7,766 bases of DNA from positions 1-7,766 of the forward strand of contig JAOXRY010000331.1 in NCBI GenBank assembly GCA_025800305.1. The letters run 5' to 3'. How positions within the stretch are numbered: the first letter of the stretch is position 1; every line of letters begins with the position of its first letter. Below, piece by piece: positions 6,245 to 7,766 of the stretch. The DNA comes from Campylobacterales bacterium. Lineage in GTDB: Bacteria > Campylobacterota > Campylobacteria > Campylobacterales > SZUA-545. Position numbers and translations under genes: made by a program. The notes beneath the pieces are model-generated. The model ran no database searches. It was given only the letters and a program-made list of their open reading frames with translations, and was not told the origin of the DNA.

Positions 6245-6783
6245 TGAATTTGCCAAATCAACTAGCTCTTTTTAGGATTTTATTAGCTCCTTTAATGTTG
6301 CTATTTTTCATAGAGAGAGACCTGCCAATCTTTGAGGGTTGGCACCCTACTTGGCTTGATTATTTTGCTGCTCTCATCTTTGTTATCGCTTCTGTAACAG
6401 ATTTCTTCGATGGTTTTATAGCACGTCGTTGGAATCAAATGACAAAACTTGGAGCTATTTTAGATCCATTAGCAGATAAAATGCTTGTTCTTGCAGCATT
6501 TTTAGGTCTAATGTATCTAGACAGAGCAGATGGTTGGGCTGTATTTTTAATCCTTAGCCGTGAGTTTTTCATCACTGGACTTAGAGTGGTTGCTGTTAGT
6601 GAAGGAATCAATGTTGCGGCATCTTTTGCTGGAAAAGCCAAAACTGTTATTCAAATGATTGCTATTGGTTTTCTAACAATGCAGTGGATGTTTGGAGATA
6701 TCCTGTTATGGATAGCAGTTGCTATTACTCTTTATTCTGGCTGGGAATATACAAGAGACTACTTCAAGGTTGCTAATAAATAG
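6244..6783 (+). CDS. pgsA: CDP-diacylglycerol-glycerol-3-phosphate 3-phosphatidyltransferase
   Basis: Inner-membrane enzyme that makes phosphatidylglycerol phosphate from CDP-diacylglycerol and glycerol-3-phosphate, the committed step to phosphatidylglycerol and cardiolipin. The 179 residues match PgsA. The CDP-alcohol phosphotransferase signature is complete: D53-xx-D56-G57-xx-A60-R61-x8-G70-x3-D74-x3-D78, whose four Asp bind the metal. MNLPNQLALFRILLAP is a typical PgsA N-terminus and includes the conserved N-x-x-x-x-x-R pattern. Hydrophobic segments lie at about 7-23, 37-54, 80-95, 98-115, 128-147 and 150-165. Related phosphatidylserine synthases share the motif, but the N-terminus and length favour PgsA. 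No clear ribosome site precedes the ATG; an in-frame stop at 6238-6240 rules out a longer form. rseP starts directly after its TAG. Confidence 0.93.
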   Translation: MNLPNQLALFRILLAPLMLLFFIERDLPIFEGWHPTWLDYFAALIFVIASVTDFFDGFIARRWNQMTKLGAILDPLADKMLVLAAFLGLMYLDRADGWAVFLILSREFFITGLRVVAVSEGINVAASFAGKAKTVIQMIAIGFLTMQWMFGDILLWIAVAITLYSGWEYTRDYFKVANK

Positions 6784-7766
6784 ATGGGACTATTAACTTC
6801 TTTATTAGTTCTGTCATTTTTAATATTTGTACACGAACTAGGACACTTTTTAGCAGCACGATACTTTGGCATTCATGTTGAAGTTTTCAGTATTGGATTT
6901 GGAAAAAAAGTCTATAAAAAAGTAGTTGGTAAAACAGAGTATGCTCTTTCTGCAATTCCACTTGGTGGATATGTAAAGATGAAAGGGCAAGAGGACTTAG
7001 ATCCTCTTACTCAGTCAAACGATGATGATAGCTATAACTCAAAACACCCGTTCCAAAGAATAGTTGTTTTACTAGCAGGTCCTTTTGCCAACTTTTTAAC
7101 AGCTTTTGTTCTTTATGTAATTGTCGCCATGAATGGTTTTATGGTTCTTTCTCCAACAATAGGAAAGACAATAGAAGACTCTCCTGCATTTCATGCTGGA
7201 CTTCAAAAGGGTGATATTATTCTTGATATTAACCGTATTAAAATTAATGAGTGGAAAGATGTAAGCAAAGCTGTAAAAGATCCACAAAGCCAACTGGATA
7301 TCATCATCTTTAGAAATGGGGTTGAAAAACAGTTTTTTCTCTATCCAAAAGTATTGGAAAGTCAAACAATTTTTGGTGAAACTGTTCAAAAACCGATGAT
7401 TGGTATTGCACCAAGTGGTGATACCAAAACTATTTACTATAGTTTTGGTGAATCCTTTAGTGTAGGAATTGAAAAAACAATTGAATCAAGTAAAATGATT
7501 TTCTTAAGTATTGTAAAACTTATTGAAGGTGTAATCAGTCCTGATAACCTTGGTGGAATCATCTCTATTATGGATGTAACAGCCAAAGCTAGTGATGTTG
7601 GAATAACAGCTCTTATGCTTTTAACAGCTCTTATTTCTGTAAACCTTGGTGTTCTAAACCTTCTTCCAATTCCTGCTCTTGATGGTGGACATATTGTTTT
7701 TCAAACCTATGAACTTATCTTTAAGCGACCTCCAAGTGAAAAGATCTTAGTTCAACTTACCATTGC
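6784..7766 (+). CDS. rseP: Site-2 zinc metalloprotease RseP (3' partial)
   Basis: An intramembrane protease, open to the window end (327 full codons visible). The first membrane helix holds the zinc motif H17-E18-L19-G20-H21 (FVHELGHFLAAR), followed by FSIGFGKK and the re-entrant-loop motif IPLGGYVKM. A second helix follows PFQRIVVLLAGPFANF. One PDZ domain is visible at about residues 120-200 (SPAFHAGLQKGDIILDIN), then the third helix with NLLPIPALDGGH (292-303), where D300 is the third zinc ligand. E. coli RseP has two PDZ domains; one is usual in shorter family members of about 350 residues, so only some 20-30 residues are missing. RseP clips membrane-anchored regulators and leftover signal peptides; the substrates here are unknown. 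The ATG directly follows the pgsA TAG, with AAGG at 6766-6769 as a distant ribosome site, so translation is probably coupled. Confidence 0.95.
   Translation, partial: MGLLTSLLVLSFLIFVHELGHFLAARYFGIHVEVFSIGFGKKVYKKVVGKTEYALSAIPLGGYVKMKGQEDLDPLTQSNDDDSYNSKHPFQRIVVLLAGPFANFLTAFVLYVIVAMNGFMVLSPTIGKTIEDSPAFHAGLQKGDIILDINRIKINEWKDVSKAVKDPQSQLDIIIFRNGVEKQFFLYPKVLESQTIFGETVQKPMIGIAPSGDTKTIYYSFGESFSVGIEKTIESSKMIFLSIVKLIEGVISPDNLGGIISIMDVTAKASDVGITALMLLTALISVNLGVLNLLPIPALDGGHIVFQTYELIFKRPPSEKILVQLTI

Noticed and set aside
7096..7389. Reverse-strand open frame of 97 codons
   Set aside because: It lies inside rseP, whose PDZ domain and zinc motifs are clear on the plus strand; the reverse product has no recognisable feature.

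Overview
The window looks like chromosome from a low-GC (roughly one third G+C) member of the Campylobacterota (Epsilonproteobacteria), probably a free-living type such as Sulfurimonas or a relative. The main reason is gene order: pyrD, an M16 zinc protease, dapA, a short-chain reductase and pgsA. From memory this matches the H. pylori block HP1011-HP1016 and the C. jejuni block Cj0804-Cj0807. The genus is inference; the phylum assignment is firmer.

Layout. Bases 1-511 hold the 3' part of an OmpR/PhoB-type response regulator that begins outside the window; a perfect 9-bp inverted repeat covers its stop codon. From 549 a tight plus-strand run follows: pyrD (pyrimidine synthesis), a secreted or membrane-anchored M16 protease 2 bp later, then a two-gene MntA/HepT-type toxin-antitoxin module whose first gene overlaps the protease stop. 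The module is clearly more AT-rich than its neighbours (about 28% GC by hand count). A DjlA-like membrane co-chaperone (3655-4464, minus strand) converges on it. A 124-bp divergent intergenic region then carries the start signals for djlA and for a second plus-strand run: dapA (lysine and cell-wall diaminopimelate), a FabL-like enoyl-ACP reductase, pgsA (phosphatidylglycerol synthesis) and rseP (site-2 membrane protease, cut off by the window end about 20-30 residues before its expected stop). Genes in this run overlap or nearly touch, so they are probably co-transcribed.

How the genes work together. The second run is an envelope-building group: peptidoglycan precursor (DapA), fatty acid (reductase), anionic phospholipid (PgsA) and membrane proteolysis (RseP). 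The MntA/HepT pair and djlA sit exactly where the ancestral M16-dapA junction would be, which makes this point the most interesting part of the window. I found no CRISPR array, tRNA, rRNA, insertion sequence or phage gene. Nothing amounts to a wholly new system; the best leads are the toxin-antitoxin insertion, the YX6K reductase, a four-codon cistron at the reductase-pgsA junction, and a strong local excess of the palindrome AGATCT.
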